From the NCBI RefSeq assembly GCF_028694605.1, contig NZ_JAQVKP010000006.1, forward strand, positions 62,001 through 126,000: a DNA stretch of 64,000 nt, in the 5' to 3' direction. Position numbers and translations under genes: made by a program. The notes under the pieces are model-generated. The model saw only the letters and a list, made by a program, of their open reading frames with translations, did no database searches and had not been told where the DNA came from. This DNA comes from Sulfurimonas sp. (lineage in GTDB: Bacteria; Campylobacterota; Campylobacteria; Campylobacterales; Sulfurimonadaceae). This document shows positions 16,826 through 25,766 of this stretch, one piece after another (positions within the stretch are counted from its first letter, which is position 1; the number at the start of each line of letters is the position of its first letter).

Positions 16826-18354
16826 AGACAAGATGCTCCTATTGTACCCTATGGCTTCCTACGCTTCTTACAAGCATCGCGACCATACTCAGCTTCTTGG
16901 CTATGTACTTTTTTCTCCATTTCAACATAAATGCTATGATAAAAGCACATGAGCACTCTGCAGAATTGACAAAAAATATAGAAAAAATGATTTCATCAAC
17001 GCTCAATGCCACATTTTTGGAAAATGATGAAGTATTTTTAAGAGCGGTTAATCTCTCAAATCGGATATATGATGAGATGGTAGAACTCAAAAAGAGCTCA
17101 TCTTATGACACCTCTTCCTTGATGGAGAGCTATAAACAACTCTACAAGATACTTATAAGTGCTGTCTCCTACTCAAAAGAAAATCGCTTGGAAGATGCAA
17201 AAAATGCACTTGAAGAGGTAAGCATTTATACCCTTCATCTTGGAAAACAGACAGAAAAACTAAACAACTATTTTATGGAACAAGAAGAGAATGCAGAAAA
17301 AGCATTTGCGTTGCTTATCGTTATTTTGGCGTTAACTCTTTTATCTGTTGCACTTTTCAACGGTCTTTATCTTATCCCAAAACGAGTTATCCGTCCACTT
17401 GAAGAGTTTGGCGAAAAACTGCAAAAAAACGAAGAGAAGTACCGCATTGTTGCAAATTGGACATACGACTGGGAGTATTGGGTAGGAAAAGAGAAGGAGA
17501 TTATCTTTATGACCCCCTCAGTTGAGAGAATAACCGGCTATACCGCACAACAGTTTATAAACAGTCCTTCTCTTTTAACTACCATTATCCACCCTGATGA
17601 TATGTCTCTTTGGATGCAGCACGTCAAAGAGGCACATCTTCCAAACAGACCGGAAGAGGACGCACAGGGTGTGGAATTTCGAGTTATTACAAAAGATGGG
17701 CATGTAGTCAACATAGACCACATCTGTCGTCCTGTCTATAATGAAAACAAAGAGTTCTTAGGAGTGCGCGTGGCAAATCGTGACGTCACCGTAAAGATGA
17801 GCATCCTTAATGAACTTAAAGAAAAAAACATCCTCTTAGACACACTTGCAACAACCGATGAGCTTAGCGGACTTTACAATCGCCGCTATTTTAATGAGGC
17901 TTTTGAGAGAGAAATAGAGCGTGTCAAACGCATGAGGACAACACTCTCTATCATCATGTGTGATATCGACTATTTTAAATACTACAACGACACATACGGA
18001 CATCAGATGGGCGATGGTGTAATCCAAAAAGTTTCAGCTGTACTAAAATCATCGTTTAGTCGGAAAATGGATATTGTTGCACGTTATGGCGGAGAAGAGT
18101 TTGTTATTCTTCTTCCATCCACTCCCCCAGAAGAGATTAAAAGATTGGTAGAAAAAGCAAGAATTGGAGTTGTAGCGCTTGGCATAGAGCATAAAGACTC
18201 AAAAACTGCGCCATTTGTAACCATGAGCTTTGGAATTATAAATTGTCTGCCAGACGCCTCTTTGCATCCGGACAAACTACTTAAAATAGCAGATGATTCA
18301 CTCTATGAAAGCAAAAGAAAAGGGAGAAACTGCGCAACATTCGTAGAGTGTTAA
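16822..18354 (+). CDS. Membrane diguanylate cyclase (sensor-PAS-GGDEF)
   Basis: The 510-residue protein has a membrane helix near residues 12-34, a periplasmic helical domain, a second helix (about 160-182), a PAS domain with a PAC tail (about 205-335) and a C-terminal GGDEF domain with RYGGEEF. GGEEF is an active-site form, so it should make cyclic di-GMP. It overlaps the upstream PstS-like gene, which may supply the signal. It converges on groL. Confidence 0.9.
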   Translation: MKTRCSYCTLWLPTLLTSIATILSFLAMYFFLHFNINAMIKAHEHSAELTKNIEKMISSTLNATFLENDEVFLRAVNLSNRIYDEMVELKKSSSYDTSSLMESYKQLYKILISAVSYSKENRLEDAKNALEEVSIYTLHLGKQTEKLNNYFMEQEENAEKAFALLIVILALTLLSVALFNGLYLIPKRVIRPLEEFGEKLQKNEEKYRIVANWTYDWEYWVGKEKEIIFMTPSVERITGYTAQQFINSPSLLTTIIHPDDMSLWMQHVKEAHLPNRPEEDAQGVEFRVITKDGHVVNIDHICRPVYNENKEFLGVRVANRDVTVKMSILNELKEKNILLDTLATTDELSGLYNRRYFNEAFEREIERVKRMRTTLSIIMCDIDYFKYYNDTYGHQMGDGVIQKVSAVLKSSFSRKMDIVARYGGEEFVILLPSTPPEEIKRLVEKARIGVVALGIEHKDSKTAPFVTMSFGIINCLPDASLHPDKLLKIADDSLYESKRKGRNCATFVEC

Positions 18355-18360
18355 CACTTA

Positions 18361-18377
18361 ATGGGGGCATCCCCCAT
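18361..18377. terminator. Hairpin between convergent genes
   Basis: ATGGGGG and CCCCCAT are separated by CAT. The position between the diguanylate cyclase stop and the groL stop suggests a bidirectional terminator, though no long T-run follows on either side. Confidence 0.5.
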
Positions 18378-18390
18378 GCGAGGAGAGTTT

Positions 18391-20019
18391 TTAGTACATC
18401 CCCGGCATACCGCCCATACCGCTCATATCGGGAGCAGCAGGTTTTTCTTCAGGTATCTCGTAAATCGCCGCTTCTGTCGTTAAAAGAAGGCTTGAGATAG
18501 ACGTAGCATTTGTAAGTGCCACACGTCCCACTTTAAACGGGTCGATGATTCCAGCCTCAAACATATCGACATATTCGCCCGTTGCAGCGTTAAAGCCTAT
18601 GTTTTCATCTATGGCGTTTTCAACTGCATTAACCACCACACCGGCATCATAGCCTGCATTTGCTGCTATCTGCTTGAGCGGAGCTTTTATAGCACGCAAG
18701 ATTATCTCTGCACCGATTTTTTGATCACCGCTCAAATCTAGTTTTACTTTAGCCGCCGCACGAACAAGAGCAGCTCCGCCACCGATAACTATACCCTCTT
18801 CAACAGCCGCTTTTGTAGCACTTAGCGCATCATCGACACGGTCTTTTTTCTCTTTCATCTCAGTTTCGCTTGCCGCACCGACTTTGATAACCGCAACACC
18901 GCCGCTAAGTTTTGCAAGTCTCTCTTGAAGCTTCTCTTTGTCGTATTCGCTTGTAGTTGCAGCGACTTGAACTTTGATCTCCGCAACTCTTGCTTGAACC
19001 GCTTCTGCCTTTCCTGCACCGTTTACGATAACAGTATTGTCTTTGTCTATAACAATGCGAGAAGCTTGTCCAAGGTGTTGGATAGTAGCGCCGCTTAGTG
19101 TATGTCCCGTCTCTTCAGAGATAACAGTTCCGGCAGTTAAAACCGCTATGTCTTGAAGCATAGCCTTTCTTCTGTCGCCAAACCCTGGAGCTTTAACGGC
19201 AGAGATATTTAACACGCCACGAAGTTTGTTTACAACCAATGTTGATAGTGCCTCGCCCTCTACATCCTCGGCGATGATAAGAAGCGGACGGGAAGTTTTT
19301 TGAACCTGTTCCAAAACAGGAAGCAAATCTTTAAGTGATGTTACTTTGCCCTCAACAAGCAAAATCCACGGATTTTCAATCTCCGCTACCATCTTTTCGG
19401 TATTTGTGATGAAATACGGGCTTAAGTATCCGCGGTCAAACTGCATACCCTCAACAACTGCAAGCTCGTCAACGATTCCCTTGGCTTCTTCTACGGTAAT
19501 AACGCCGTCTTGTCCAACTTTGTCCATAGCTTCTGCTATCATATTTCCGATTTGCTCATCAGAGTTTGCGGAGATAGTAGCAACCTGTGCTATATCTTTT
19601 TTGCCGTTAATTACTTTGCTTGAAGCTTTTAGGTTTGCCAAAATAGCTTCGCAAGCTTTATCCATTCCTCTTTTTACTTCGATAGGATTTGCCCCTGCAG
19701 TGACATTTCTAAGACCCTCAGAAAAGATAGCATTTGCCAAAACAGTAGCTGTTGTAGTACCGTCTCCCGCCTCATCAGCCGTTCTTGAAGCGACATCTTT
19801 TACAAGCGTTGCACCCATGTTTTCCAACTTGTCGCTAAGTTCTATCTCTCTGGCAACAGAAACACCGTCTTTTGTGATTACCGGATTTCCATAGCTCTTT
19901 TGAATCAAAACATTGCGACCACGAGGTCCCATTGTCACTTTTACCGCATCCGTTAGTTTTGCAACACCGCGAGCAAGGGCATTTCTTGCATTATCTGAAA
20001 AAATTATCTCTTTTGCCAT
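18391..20019 (-). CDS. groL: Chaperonin GroEL
   Basis: The 542-residue protein is full length with every standard landmark: [15 protein letters not shown]-site [10 protein letters not shown], the apical [24 protein letters not shown] and the C-terminal GMGGMPGM tail. With GroES it folds cytosolic proteins in an ATP-driven cage. It follows groS in the same direction with an 89-base gap. Confidence 0.98.
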   Translation of the reverse strand: MAKEIIFSDNARNALARGVAKLTDAVKVTMGPRGRNVLIQKSYGNPVITKDGVSVAREIELSDKLENMGATLVKDVASRTADEAGDGTTTATVLANAIFSEGLRNVTAGANPIEVKRGMDKACEAILANLKASSKVINGKKDIAQVATISANSDEQIGNMIAEAMDKVGQDGVITVEEAKGIVDELAVVEGMQFDRGYLSPYFITNTEKMVAEIENPWILLVEGKVTSLKDLLPVLEQVQKTSRPLLIIAEDVEGEALSTLVVNKLRGVLNISAVKAPGFGDRRKAMLQDIAVLTAGTVISEETGHTLSGATIQHLGQASRIVIDKDNTVIVNGAGKAEAVQARVAEIKVQVAATTSEYDKEKLQERLAKLSGGVAVIKVGAASETEMKEKKDRVDDALSATKAAVEEGIVIGGGAALVRAAAKVKLDLSGDQKIGAEIILRAIKAPLKQIAANAGYDAGVVVNAVENAIDENIGFNAATGEYVDMFEAGIIDPFKVGRVALTNATSISSLLLTTEAAIYEIPEEKPAAPDMSGMGGMPGMY

Positions 20020-20108
20020 ATTTATTTCCTTAGTTTTTATTTTATTAGACTTTTTTGCATAGCTAAAAAATTAGATTCCAAATTGAGAATCTTTGGTTTG
20101 CAAGAACT

Positions 20109-20369
20109 TTATTTAATGATTCCAAAAATATCTTCTGCTTCCAAAACCAGATATTTCGTACCATCAAGCGAAACTTCACTGCCGGAAAACTTTCCAAAAA
20201 GAACAACGTCACCGCATTTAAGTTCACTAACCTCAGAACTTACCGCTACAACCTCACCGCGAGAAGGTTTCTCTTGCGCATTATCAGGAATAATAATACC
20301 ACTTGCCGTAGTATTTGCCTCTTCTACTCTTTTGATTAGGACTCTTTTTCCTAACGGTTGAAAATTCAT
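20109..20369 (-). CDS. groS: Co-chaperonin GroES
   Basis: The 86-residue protein has the start [18 protein letters not shown], the mobile loop ([12 protein letters not shown]) and the C-terminal [13 protein letters not shown] typical of GroES. It heads the groS-groL operon. Upstream, only one half of a CIRCE-like element (TTAGCACTC, 20522-20530) is present, with no partner. Confidence 0.97.
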   Translation of the reverse strand: MNFQPLGKRVLIKRVEEANTTASGIIIPDNAQEKPSRGEVVAVSSEVSELKCGDVVLFGKFSGSEVSLDGTKYLVLEAEDIFGIIK

Positions 20370-20592
20370 ACAAAACTCCTTAAATAATAGTGTTTAGAAT
20401 CGCAATGATACAAAAGAAAGGTAACAAAGTCAATGCTCTTAGTCTATATGACTAAACATATCTTATCATTTCAACTCAATCTAATTGACACAACAATCCA
20501 TTTAATTGCTTATGTCAGTTTTTAGCACTCTTTTTTCTATTTCTTAGGTAAATTAAAGTTTTAAACAAGTATAATTCTGCCTCTTAAAAGAT

Positions 20593-20669
20593 GTCAGGGT
20601 AGCTCAGCTGGTTAGAGCACTGGTCTCATAAGCCGGGGGTCGGGGGTTCAAGTCCCCCCTCTGACACCA
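20593..20669 (+). tRNA. tRNA-Met (anticodon CAT)
   Basis: The acceptor stem pairs GTCAGGG with CTCTGAC, the anticodon arm is CTGGT-CTCATAA-GCCGG, the T arm is GGGGGTTCAAGTCCCCC and CCA is encoded. The anticodon stem lacks the three G-C pairs of the initiator, so this is an elongator Met tRNA or, less likely, a lysidine-modified Ile tRNA. Confidence 0.9.
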
Positions 20670-20680
20670 CTTTTTAAGAT

Positions 20681-20755
20681 TCCGAATTAGCTCAGCGGTA
20701 GAGTAGGTGACTGTTAATCACTTGGCCACTGGTTCGAATCCAGTATTCGGAGCCA
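20681..20755 (+). tRNA. tRNA-Asn (anticodon GTT), copy 2, at island border
   Basis: It is identical over 75 nt to the copy at 1325-1399, with CCA at 20753-20755. It sits 11 bases after tRNA-Met. Accessory, AT-rich sequence starts directly downstream, so its 3' end is a plausible integration site for the island. Confidence 0.97.
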
Positions 20756-21323
20756 CCACCTTTTAAATCCCTAAAATACGCACTTCCAAAGACCTAAATA
20801 TTCTTATGAAATAATTTTATTCTTTATACGGCACTCTATTTTACTAATCTGTACAACGTTGAATCTAAGCTAATATTAGCAAAACCAAAAGTATGCTTTT
20901 TGTTTAAGTTTTCTATGGGTCCCACTTTGGGTCCCACTTTTTAGAAGATATTTATTTTGTCAGTTATGTTGCTTGAGATAAGAAATCCCCACTAGACACG
21001 GTCTCTTTATCTATATAATAAGCTATTGAATTAATACTAAAACACTAAAAGCTATCTTTAAAAAATTATTATTTTAGTACTTTTGTATTAGTTAAATACT
21101 ATCGAATACATATTTTTCTATTATTTAAATATACGTCATAGGCTCAAATAATAGATGCCACAAAGTTTATATTTGAAAATGCAATCCTAGAAAAAGAAAA
21201 GCACCCTGTTCATAGGACTGTCAAAGAAGATTAGGAGCAACGAATATCGGAGAGATATTAGTTTTACATGATTTGATACCAGAGTAAAAGATATTGCTAC
21301 AACTAACCCGGCTTCTACTCACT
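20756..21323. other. Gene-free AT-rich segment after tRNA-Asn
   Basis: No supported gene is seen in about 570 bases. There is a direct duplication GGGTCCCACTTT (20918-20929 and 20930-20941) and several short AT-rich stretches. A short in-frame stretch near 21145-21235 could be a decayed gene end, but nothing recognisable remains. Confidence 0.5.
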
Positions 21324-21608
21324 TCAATCCTCTATCTCGCAAAGCCTTATCTCTAAAAGCGTCTCCTCTTTTTTAAAGTATCTCATTTTATGGATCTCCC
21401 AGTTGCCGCTCTTGCTTACTAATAGTTTTTGATTACCCATAAATCCGGTTGAACAGATAAAGGTTTTGTCATTTTGAAAACTCTCTATTCTTTCATTCAA
21501 ATCAAACTCATTCATATAATTTATGCCTGTTCTTAGCAGAAGCATAAAGCCCATAAAGATGCCTCCAATTAAAACTATTACTATAATACTCTCTATAAAC
21601 TTTCGCAT
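21324..21608 (-). CDS. Small membrane protein, paralogue of the 22064 gene
   Basis: The 94-residue protein has one N-terminal membrane helix (about 6-26). A soluble tail has the pattern DKTFICSTGFMG, GNWEIHKMRYFKKEETLLEI and a final CEIED. The gene at 22064-22429 shares this tail pattern (DKTVLCKAGALG, GWSVYDDRFFKKDDLLLEI, CEVK). Two conserved cysteines could form a disulfide outside the cell. No known family is recognised. Confidence 0.6.
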   Translation of the reverse strand: MRKFIESIIVIVLIGGIFMGFMLLLRTGINYMNEFDLNERIESFQNDKTFICSTGFMGNQKLLVSKSGNWEIHKMRYFKKEETLLEIRLCEIED

Positions 21609-21624
21609 CTATTTCTCTCCTTTT

Positions 21625-21795
21625 TTAAAAAAGCTTCATAAAAAGCTCTCTGATTTTTTTATATCTCTCAAACTTCATTATTACGACCACTACACCTATA
21701 AATATACCTATACCAAGGTAGAGAAGCAGCGGCGGTTCATTCGAGGGCGGTAAAAATTCTCTTATGGCTATAAGAGTGTCTTGACTTATTAACAT
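21625..21795 (-). CDS. Small membrane protein (56 aa)
   Basis: The reading frame starts at ATG 21795 and gives a short N-terminus, a hydrophobic segment rich in Leu, Ile, Gly and Val (about 28-46) and a basic tail. It ends 16 bases before the 94-residue gene, in the same direction. The ribosome site is weak. It is likely real because of its membrane-protein character and position. Confidence 0.45.
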   Translation of the reverse strand: MLISQDTLIAIREFLPPSNEPPLLLYLGIGIFIGVVVVIMKFERYKKIRELFMKLF

Positions 21796-21856
21796 CTCTG
21801 TTTTTTTCTCTTCTTTTTATAATATTGTAGTAAGTAACAGTGCAAGCGTTGTTTCG

Positions 21857-22064
21857 TTAAAGCTCAAAGCTGCTAAGAGTTATGATCTTTAGATTTTTAT
21901 CGGTTAGGTTTATCTTCATGGCGATGAGTTTTTTATCTTTGTATCGCTATCTGTTTTATGGGATTGGTCGTTATGATAAATGAACGCTCAGTAGCGAACT
22001 TGAGCGCTTCATCCACGATTCTGAAATATCTATCAAAGTTAAAAATACCGCAAAAAAGCTTCAT
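21857..22064 (-). pseudogene. Short gene coupled to the 22064 gene, probably frameshifted
   Basis: ATG at 22064 overlaps the stop of the upstream gene (TGATG). The frame gives 43 residues (MKLFCGIFNFDRYF and so on) and stops near 21933. A second frame continues with natural-looking protein sequence (YKDKKLIAMKINLTDK) to a stop at 21857. A one-base change would join them into about 68 residues. The function is unknown. Confidence 0.4.
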
Positions 22065-22429
22065 CAACGGCTCTCCTTTACTTCACAGTTTATGATCTCC
22101 AAGAGCAAATCATCTTTTTTAAAAAATCTATCATCGTAAACACTCCATCCCTCGTTTTCTAAGACAAGATAGTTATGTTTAATGCCAAGTGCTCCCGCTT
22201 TGCAAAGAACTGTTTTTTTGTCATAAAAAGCTTTTATCTTATCTTTTGCGTCGCTATTTTCATAAAGCGCTATAAGTGATGAAAGTATCGTAATAAATAA
22301 AAATGAGCCTATAAAGATAAATGCCACTACCCTCATTGAGAACTTCTCGCCTTTTTTTAATAAAGAGAAGTAAAGCAGCAGCAGTGAAAAAACTAACATC
22401 ACTGAGAGTTTAAATATTTCAATATCCAT
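22064..22429 (-). CDS. Membrane protein, paralogue of the 21324 gene
   Basis: The 121-residue protein has two membrane helices (about 6-23 and 33-54) and then a soluble tail with DKKTVLCKAGALG, LVLENEGWSVYDDRFFKKDDLLLEI and a final CEVKESR. The tail matches the 94-residue neighbour. The stop overlaps the next start, implying translational coupling. The gene is probably part of an accessory envelope cluster. Confidence 0.6.
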   Translation of the reverse strand: MDIEIFKLSVMLVFSLLLLYFSLLKKGEKFSMRVVAFIFIGSFLFITILSSLIALYENSDAKDKIKAFYDKKTVLCKAGALGIKHNYLVLENEGWSVYDDRFFKKDDLLLEIINCEVKESR

Positions 22430-22601
22430 ACTTTGCCTTTTTATAAATATAAAAAAGTATAGATTGTTTGAATGAAAGGGTTATTTCGTTTGACAGTAGA
22501 CCAAGAAAAGAATCTGGTTTATAGAAAATGAAACGATCATAGGCCATAATCGACTCATATTATGATACTATTACAGTAGTTATTCGTCTCAAGGGTTAAA
22601 T

Positions 22602-23753
22602 ATGAAAGAAGAAATTAAAAAATGGATATGGCAACATCAAGAGTATCCAAATTTTAAATATGACAAATCGAAATTAACTGAAACAATCAGTAAAATTGAT
22701 TATAGCAGAGGAATACTTGATGGTATCTCAAAACTATTTGAGCCTAGCGATATTGTCAATATTGAGATTGAGACTCTAACAGATGAAGCTATCAATACCT
22801 CTTTGATAGAGGGTGAAATATTTAAAAGAGAAAGCGTGCGATCATCTTTTAGAAAAAAACTTGATAAAGATTTTGATGGAAGATATGACAAGTATTCAAC
22901 ACGAGCAACTGATAATCTTGTGGAGATTTTAATTGATTCAAATTTAAATAAAGATGCTTTGAATTTGGAAAGACTTCATGGCTGGCATAATTGTCTTTTT
23001 GAGCATACCGGATATGATAGATTAAGCAAAATTGATATTGCTAAATTTAGAAGCCATAGTGATATGGAGGTGGTATCAGGTGCAATTGGACATGAGAAAG
23101 TTCACTATAAAGCAGTACCTCTTGAAAAGCTAGAGGACGATATCGAAAATTTTCTAAGATATTGTAATGAAAGTAATGAAAATATTTATATAAAAGCTGC
23201 AATTGCTCATATTTGGTTTGTAATAATCCATCCTTACGATGATGGAAACGGAAGAATTGCAAGGGCTATTACAGACTATATTCTCTCACAAAATACTTCA
23301 AGCACAAAGTTCAAACTTTACTCTATCTCTACAGCAATTAGTATTGATAGAGCAGGATATTATACTGTTTTGGATAACACTACAAATCTCTTTTTAAACA
23401 AAGAATTTGATTTAACCCCTTGGGTTTTATGGCACTTGAATATTTTAAATAATGCTATGCAGCAAGCACTAAGAAATATCGAGTATCTTATACAAAAAAC
23501 AAAGTTTTGGGATATTCACCGCAAACAAGCTCTTAATGAGAGACAAATAAAAGTACTTAACAAAATACTTGACATGGGTAGCGAAAATTTTGAAGGCGGG
23601 CTAAATACTAAAAAGTATATAGCACTCACAAAAGTAAGTAAAGCCACCGCCATAAGAGATATATCTGAACTTTTAGAATATGGGTGCATTGAACAAGTTG
23701 AGGGGACAGCTGGCAGAAATATTCGATATAAAGTAAAAATACCTAATGGTTAA
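22602..23753 (+). CDS. Fic-domain AMP-transferase with N-terminal inhibitory helix
   Basis: The 383-residue protein carries the full Fic motif HPYDDGNGRIAR (His210 to Arg221). Its N-terminal part begins IKKWIWQHQEYPNFKYD, as in the DUF4172-Fic architecture. The autoinhibitory motif T66-S-L-I-E70-G71 fits (S/T)xxxE(G/N), which marks the class with the inhibitory helix N-terminal to the Fic core. A C-terminal winged helix (about 310-380; TKVSKATAIRDISELLEYGCI) suggests DNA binding. It likely AMPylates a protein target. The gene stands alone in the island. Confidence 0.9.
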   Translation: MKEEIKKWIWQHQEYPNFKYDKSKLTETISKIDYSRGILDGISKLFEPSDIVNIEIETLTDEAINTSLIEGEIFKRESVRSSFRKKLDKDFDGRYDKYSTRATDNLVEILIDSNLNKDALNLERLHGWHNCLFEHTGYDRLSKIDIAKFRSHSDMEVVSGAIGHEKVHYKAVPLEKLEDDIENFLRYCNESNENIYIKAAIAHIWFVIIHPYDDGNGRIARAITDYILSQNTSSTKFKLYSISTAISIDRAGYYTVLDNTTNLFLNKEFDLTPWVLWHLNILNNAMQQALRNIEYLIQKTKFWDIHRKQALNERQIKVLNKILDMGSENFEGGLNTKKYIALTKVSKATAIRDISELLEYGCIEQVEGTAGRNIRYKVKIPNG

Positions 23754-23807
23754 CCAACTTAAACCCTACAATAGAGTCTCACTCATGGTCTAAGAGTTTT
23801 TAAGATA

Positions 23808-24044
23808 TTATTGCTTCACCGCCTCAATCTTGCTACAAATCTCCCTCATTACATACTCAAGCTTTTGGGCTTTTTCGTAGTAGTCTAAGAACGGCTCTAC
23901 CCAGTTTGGTATTATCATAGGTTTGCCGTCTCTCATAACTCCCCAGTTTGTAACCGTAGAGTATGGAACTCTTGAGATCTCTGAGAAATCCTGCTTGTTT
24001 ATCCCCAGCTCTTTTAGCCTGTTTTGAAAAAGATCTTTATCCAA
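23808..24044 (-). CDS. Small HTH-type DNA-binding protein
   Basis: The 78-residue protein has an N-terminal helix-turn-helix (KELGINKQDFSEISRVPYSTVTNWG), as in small Cro-like regulators, and a C-terminal helix. It is divergent from the 24179 gene across a strong promoter at 24112-24140, so it may control that promoter and itself. Confidence 0.6.
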   Translation of the reverse strand: MDKDLFQNRLKELGINKQDFSEISRVPYSTVTNWGVMRDGKPMIIPNWVEPFLDYYEKAQKLEYVMREICSKIEAVKQ

Positions 24045-24111
24045 GCTTCATCCTTTATTGCTATATTTGTGAAAATTATAGCATATATATTTCCAATTTA
24101 CATATTTTTAC

Positions 24112-24140
24112 TTGACACTATATGTATATTTATATATAAT
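24112..24140 (+). promoter_or_regulatory. Consensus sigma70 promoter
   Basis: TTGACA (24112-24117), a 17-base spacer and TATAAT (24135-24140) form a perfect consensus, rare in this AT-rich group. It is followed by AAGGAG and the ATG at 24179. The spacer and flanks are rich in TATATA repeats that may serve as operator for the divergent HTH protein. Confidence 0.75.
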
Positions 24141-24178
24141 ACTTCTTATATATTCCATATCGCACTAAGGAGAAAGAG

Positions 24179-24292
24179 ATGAAAAAAGCAAAACAGCTGA
24201 CAAAAGAGCATAAATTTACGTTTCTTGTGCTGACCATAGAGCTTGTTGTTAGCATAACTCAGGCACTGCCGCTATTAAATGGCGCCACATAA
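24179..24292 (+). CDS. Small hydrophobic protein (37 aa)
   Basis: AAGGAG precedes the ATG. The peptide has a basic start (MKKAKQLTKEHKF) and a hydrophobic core (FLVLTIELVVSI). It is the first gene after the strongest promoter in the window, with the HTH gene 17 bases later. The function is unknown; a membrane-active small protein is possible. Confidence 0.5.
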   Translation: MKKAKQLTKEHKFTFLVLTIELVVSITQALPLLNGAT

Positions 24293-24309
24293 CCAACAAA
24301 GGAGTACTT

Positions 24310-24570
24310 ATGGCTCAAAAATCATACGACAAGGCTCTTTATAGGCTTATCTCCATCTTATCTATGCTAGTAAAAGATGAGAGACCTACAATAGACTCTT
24401 TGGCAGAAGAGTTCAATGTCTCAAAGAGAACTATTCAAACCGATGTTTACAATAGACTTGCAGGGTTTGACATAACGAAAGATGCTTTTGGAAGGCTTGT
24501 CTTTAGGGAGGGATTTAATATCCTTAACACTGCTGGAAGAATTGGAAAAAAGATGAAGAGAGGTTATTGA
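24310..24570 (+). CDS. Small DeoR/WYL-type HTH protein
   Basis: The 86-residue protein is little more than a winged helix with TIDSLAEEFNVSKRTIQTDVYN, the N-terminal domain found in WYL and DeoR regulators. No sensor domain follows. It is probably a stand-alone DNA-binding protein co-transcribed with the 37-residue gene. Confidence 0.65.
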   Translation: MAQKSYDKALYRLISILSMLVKDERPTIDSLAEEFNVSKRTIQTDVYNRLAGFDITKDAFGRLVFREGFNILNTAGRIGKKMKRGY

Positions 24571-24603
24571 GTTTTGATTTAATATTCGTTGTGATAAAAA
24601 ATA

Positions 24604-25701
24604 TTACTCATATCTTATCTTGTAAGTTACGCCTCTCCTGCTGGGAGCGTCAAAGAGCGCGTCTTGAAACAGCAGCTTTAGTATCTGCCTCAAGCCTCTG
24701 GCTCCTAAATCGCTTTGGGCTGCCTCTTGAGCGATGTTCTCCAATGTGTTCATATCAATATCTACGAAATTGCCATGATACTGGATCTTAGTGGTAAAAT
24801 CTGCAAGAGGAGTGCTTTTGCTTTTTGTCAAAATGTTCAAATAATCATCTTTGCTTAATTTTGATAAATTTAAAACGCTTCCAACTCTCCCCAAAAGCTC
24901 TTTTGGCACACCGTATGCGTAGAGATCCTCTAGAGTTATTGCTATATTTTTCTCTTTTTTGTTATTGTCAACAAACCCCATGACATCTTTTTGGGTGAAT
25001 TTTTCATCAACTATAGATTGAAAAGCGCCGCCTAATATAAAAAGCATATTGTCTGTCTTGATAGTGTATGTACTATCATTTTTATAGACCTTCAGATCTC
25101 CCCCTTCGAGTATTCTAAGTATCTGAGCGGCAACTTTTGAGCCAAACTGAGAATCAGAATTGTCGTCAAGAAAAAGCTTGTCTATCTCATCAAGAAATAT
25201 AACCGCATGATAGAGCCTGCCCATACCTCCGTCTGATAGTTTTAGCAGTTCCGAACCGATACTGTCGACACTATAGCCTTTTATACCGTCAGGAACCATA
25301 TTTGCGGTATTTACATGTAAAAAAATCAGATCCACCGCCTCACAAGCTTTTTGCATGATAAATGTTTTTCCGCTACCAGTTGAGCCTACCAGCATAAGTG
25401 GGAGATTTTGACCAAATACTGAGGCTTCACGGTTTTTGAACCTGGCATAGTGATAGTAGAGCGTTTGCGCTATTTCGCGTTTTGGCAAATCCTGAGATAC
25501 GACATATTGGTCTAAATGTTCAAGGATTGAGTGGGGAGTTATTTTACTATGCATATTTTTTTTATATGAACCAAACGCGGCAAATCTGTCTTTTACCCTT
25601 TTTATGACCAAACCAGGGTTGGCTTTTGCATAAATATGTGCTTCAGCTGCAGTGTCAAAATATATGATCTGCGTTTTTTTACCGTACTCTGCTTTATTCA
25701 T
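24604..25701 (-). CDS. ClpX-like AAA+ ATPase
   Basis: The 365-residue protein has Walker A GSTGSGKT (106-113), Walker B VIFLDEID (167-174), QILRILEGG, the FILGGAF sensor-1 stretch (221-227), an arginine in LLGRVGSV and the sensor-2 GARGLRQI (333-340). These follow the ClpX core order. The N-terminal zinc domain of ClpX is absent and replaced by about 60 unrelated residues. The pore loop differs from housekeeping ClpX. ATG 25701 is preferred over the upstream GTG because AAGGGG lies just before it. It sits 65 bases after the LRR gene in the same direction and may unfold a specialised target. Confidence 0.8.
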   Translation of the reverse strand: MNKAEYGKKTQIIYFDTAAEAHIYAKANPGLVIKRVKDRFAAFGSYKKNMHSKITPHSILEHLDQYVVSQDLPKREIAQTLYYHYARFKNREASVFGQNLPLMLVGSTGSGKTFIMQKACEAVDLIFLHVNTANMVPDGIKGYSVDSIGSELLKLSDGGMGRLYHAVIFLDEIDKLFLDDNSDSQFGSKVAAQILRILEGGDLKVYKNDSTYTIKTDNMLFILGGAFQSIVDEKFTQKDVMGFVDNNKKEKNIAITLEDLYAYGVPKELLGRVGSVLNLSKLSKDDYLNILTKSKSTPLADFTTKIQYHGNFVDIDMNTLENIAQEAAQSDLGARGLRQILKLLFQDALFDAPSRRGVTYKIRYE

Positions 25702-25766
25702 GCACACCCCTTTTATAAAATTTATAGAATCTTATAAAATAAAATGTACACATATTGTCTATAATG

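Noticed and set aside
20522-20530. CIRCE heat-shock operator upstream of groS
   Set aside because: Only one half (TTAGCACTC) is present; the matching GAGTGCTAA at nine bases is missing, and it is closer to tRNA-Met.
1325-20755. The two identical tRNA-Asn genes as attL/attR of one element
   Set aside because: The DNA between them is clearly core host sequence (pyrC, groEL, pepN), so the pair does not bracket a mobile element.
21145-21235. Transposase remnant after tRNA-Asn
   Set aside because: The short translatable stretch has no recognisable transposase motif and no inverted repeats.
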